Assembly (NCBI GenBank): GCA_027924645.1
Contig: BSBN01000040.1
Span: 992,001 to 1,056,000 of the forward strand
Origin: Cunninghamia lanceolata
Taxonomy: Eukaryota > Streptophyta > Pinopsida > Cupressales > Cupressaceae
Reading direction: 5' to 3'
DNA: 64,000 bases
Positions 63,201-64,000 of the stretch are shown here, one piece after another; position 1 is the stretch's first letter; every line of letters begins with the position of its first letter. The notes beneath the pieces are model-generated. The model made no database searches. It saw nothing but the letters and a program-made list of their open reading frames with translations, and was not told the origin of the DNA. Both the position numbers and the translations under genes were made by a program.

Positions 63201-64000
63201 TGATAAAGGCAAAAACAATTATGGTCTAAGATATTCAGGTAACAGAGAAGAGACCAAAAGAGAGTATCATGCACCGAGCTTCAACTAATTCATAACAACA
63301 TTGACATACCCGAATTAACCTTGATCCTTCGGAGTAGTATCCTATAGTTCTCCTTATCCCGCTTTCCTCCAAAACTTGTCCCCAAGCTCCTTTCCCCCAA
63401 ATTTTTCTGTTTTCTTTTCTTCCCCCTCTCTCTGAAATCCTTCCCCCTCAAATAATTCCCCCAAATTGCAAAAATAGACAAAGATGAATAATTTCCCACT
63501 TCCCGCATCCATTATTCAGAATCCACTATCTCACTAAAATAGATGTAATACATTTTCTTCCTCCAGAGAGATTCTCAAATCAAAGAATTTATTCACAACA
63601 ACCACACAACAATAAATTATTAACTAATAAAAGATAATATCTTTCAAGCTAAACAAGATACAGATTTAATAAATCATACAATTCAAACAATAAATATAAT
63701 ATTAATCACTAATGACTATTATCATTATTATTAATTATTAAAGCTATTAATTTAATTCTTAATTAAAATATTTTTCATTATTTTCTAATTTACATTATTA
63801 ATTAATATTTAAATAAATATCATTATATCAAGACCTATTATTTTTGCTACAATAATCATTAATGCATTTCCAAAATACACATTGGCTAAAACCAAAACTC
63901 GACAATAACGCTACATACCACATAACGACTATACCCGAGGTAAGGACCATAGAGTGACATCAAGACCCACGACCACAAACTAAAACAGAGATCGACCTGG
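60269..64000 (-). repeat. Right (5') LTR of element C, cut by the window end
   Basis: It begins TGTAATGCCCCGTCATGC and is collinear with the left LTR. Position 64000 corresponds to about 36884, so roughly 470 bp and the right target-site duplication lie outside. No convincing gene is inside. Confidence 0.93.

Larger units (their letters stand above)
33138..64000 (-). mobile_element. Element C: internally deleted chromovirus-like LTR element hosting element B
   Basis: Left LTR 33138-37353, polypurine tract 37354-37365, primer binding site 60255-60266, right LTR from 60269 to beyond the window. LTRs begin TGTAATGCCCC and end GGGGCATTACA, an 11-bp inverted terminal repeat. Once B is removed, the interior is only about 1.1 kb: gag start, gag zinc knuckle, a few protease-like residues, then the last part of pol. 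It could not have moved without proteins from a relative. B interrupts it at taaga. Confidence 0.9.

Overview
The window looks like intergenic sequence from a large, transposon-filled land-plant genome. A gymnosperm is my inference, from the old, heavily mutated elements, the very long LTRs and the absence of any recognisable host gene. I could not name a species. I found no rRNA, tRNA, CRISPR array or intact host gene. Almost every coding trace belongs to five retroelements, all broken by stop codons or frameshifts.

Layout, left to right. 1-1904: non-coding, with a dense cluster of palindromes (737-1132). 1905-about 5940: element D, a truncated minus-strand Ty3/Gypsy chromovirus-like element (PBS, gag, protease, RT, start of RNase H). 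5941-8644: unassigned. 8645-16053: element A, a complete minus-strand LTR element (1099-bp LTRs, 6-bp target-site duplication) with features of the Ty1/Copia SIRE/Maximus group. It has no pol, only a coiled-coil/zinc-knuckle protein and a large accessory coding region. 16054-22595: unassigned, AT-rich. 22596-31047: two tandem units of about 575 bp. The first is split by a 5'-truncated L1 LINE (22685-29976) with matching target-site duplications, and the second unit preserves the empty site. 31048-33137: unassigned.

33138-64000 (window end) is element C, a chromovirus-like element with about 4.2-kb LTRs and most of its interior deleted. Element B sits inside C (37993-59837, TSD taaga on both sides). 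B is a 21.8-kb Tat-like Ty3/Gypsy element whose 6.7-6.9-kb LTRs each contain a decayed reading frame of about 1490 codons. B's body carries gag, protease, a second (archaeal-type) RNase H, RT, the usual RNase H and integrase. The extra RNase H lies upstream of RT.

How the parts relate: B's own gag-pol would have supplied its replication proteins, and its LTR reading frame is an accessory protein of unknown role. Element A keeps packaging-like and accessory genes but would have depended on another element's polymerase. The best candidates for something undescribed are the LTR-encoded protein of B, its architectural parallel in A, the domain order of B, a near-identical tract shared by the two B LTRs, and an extra reading frame downstream of ORF2 in the LINE.
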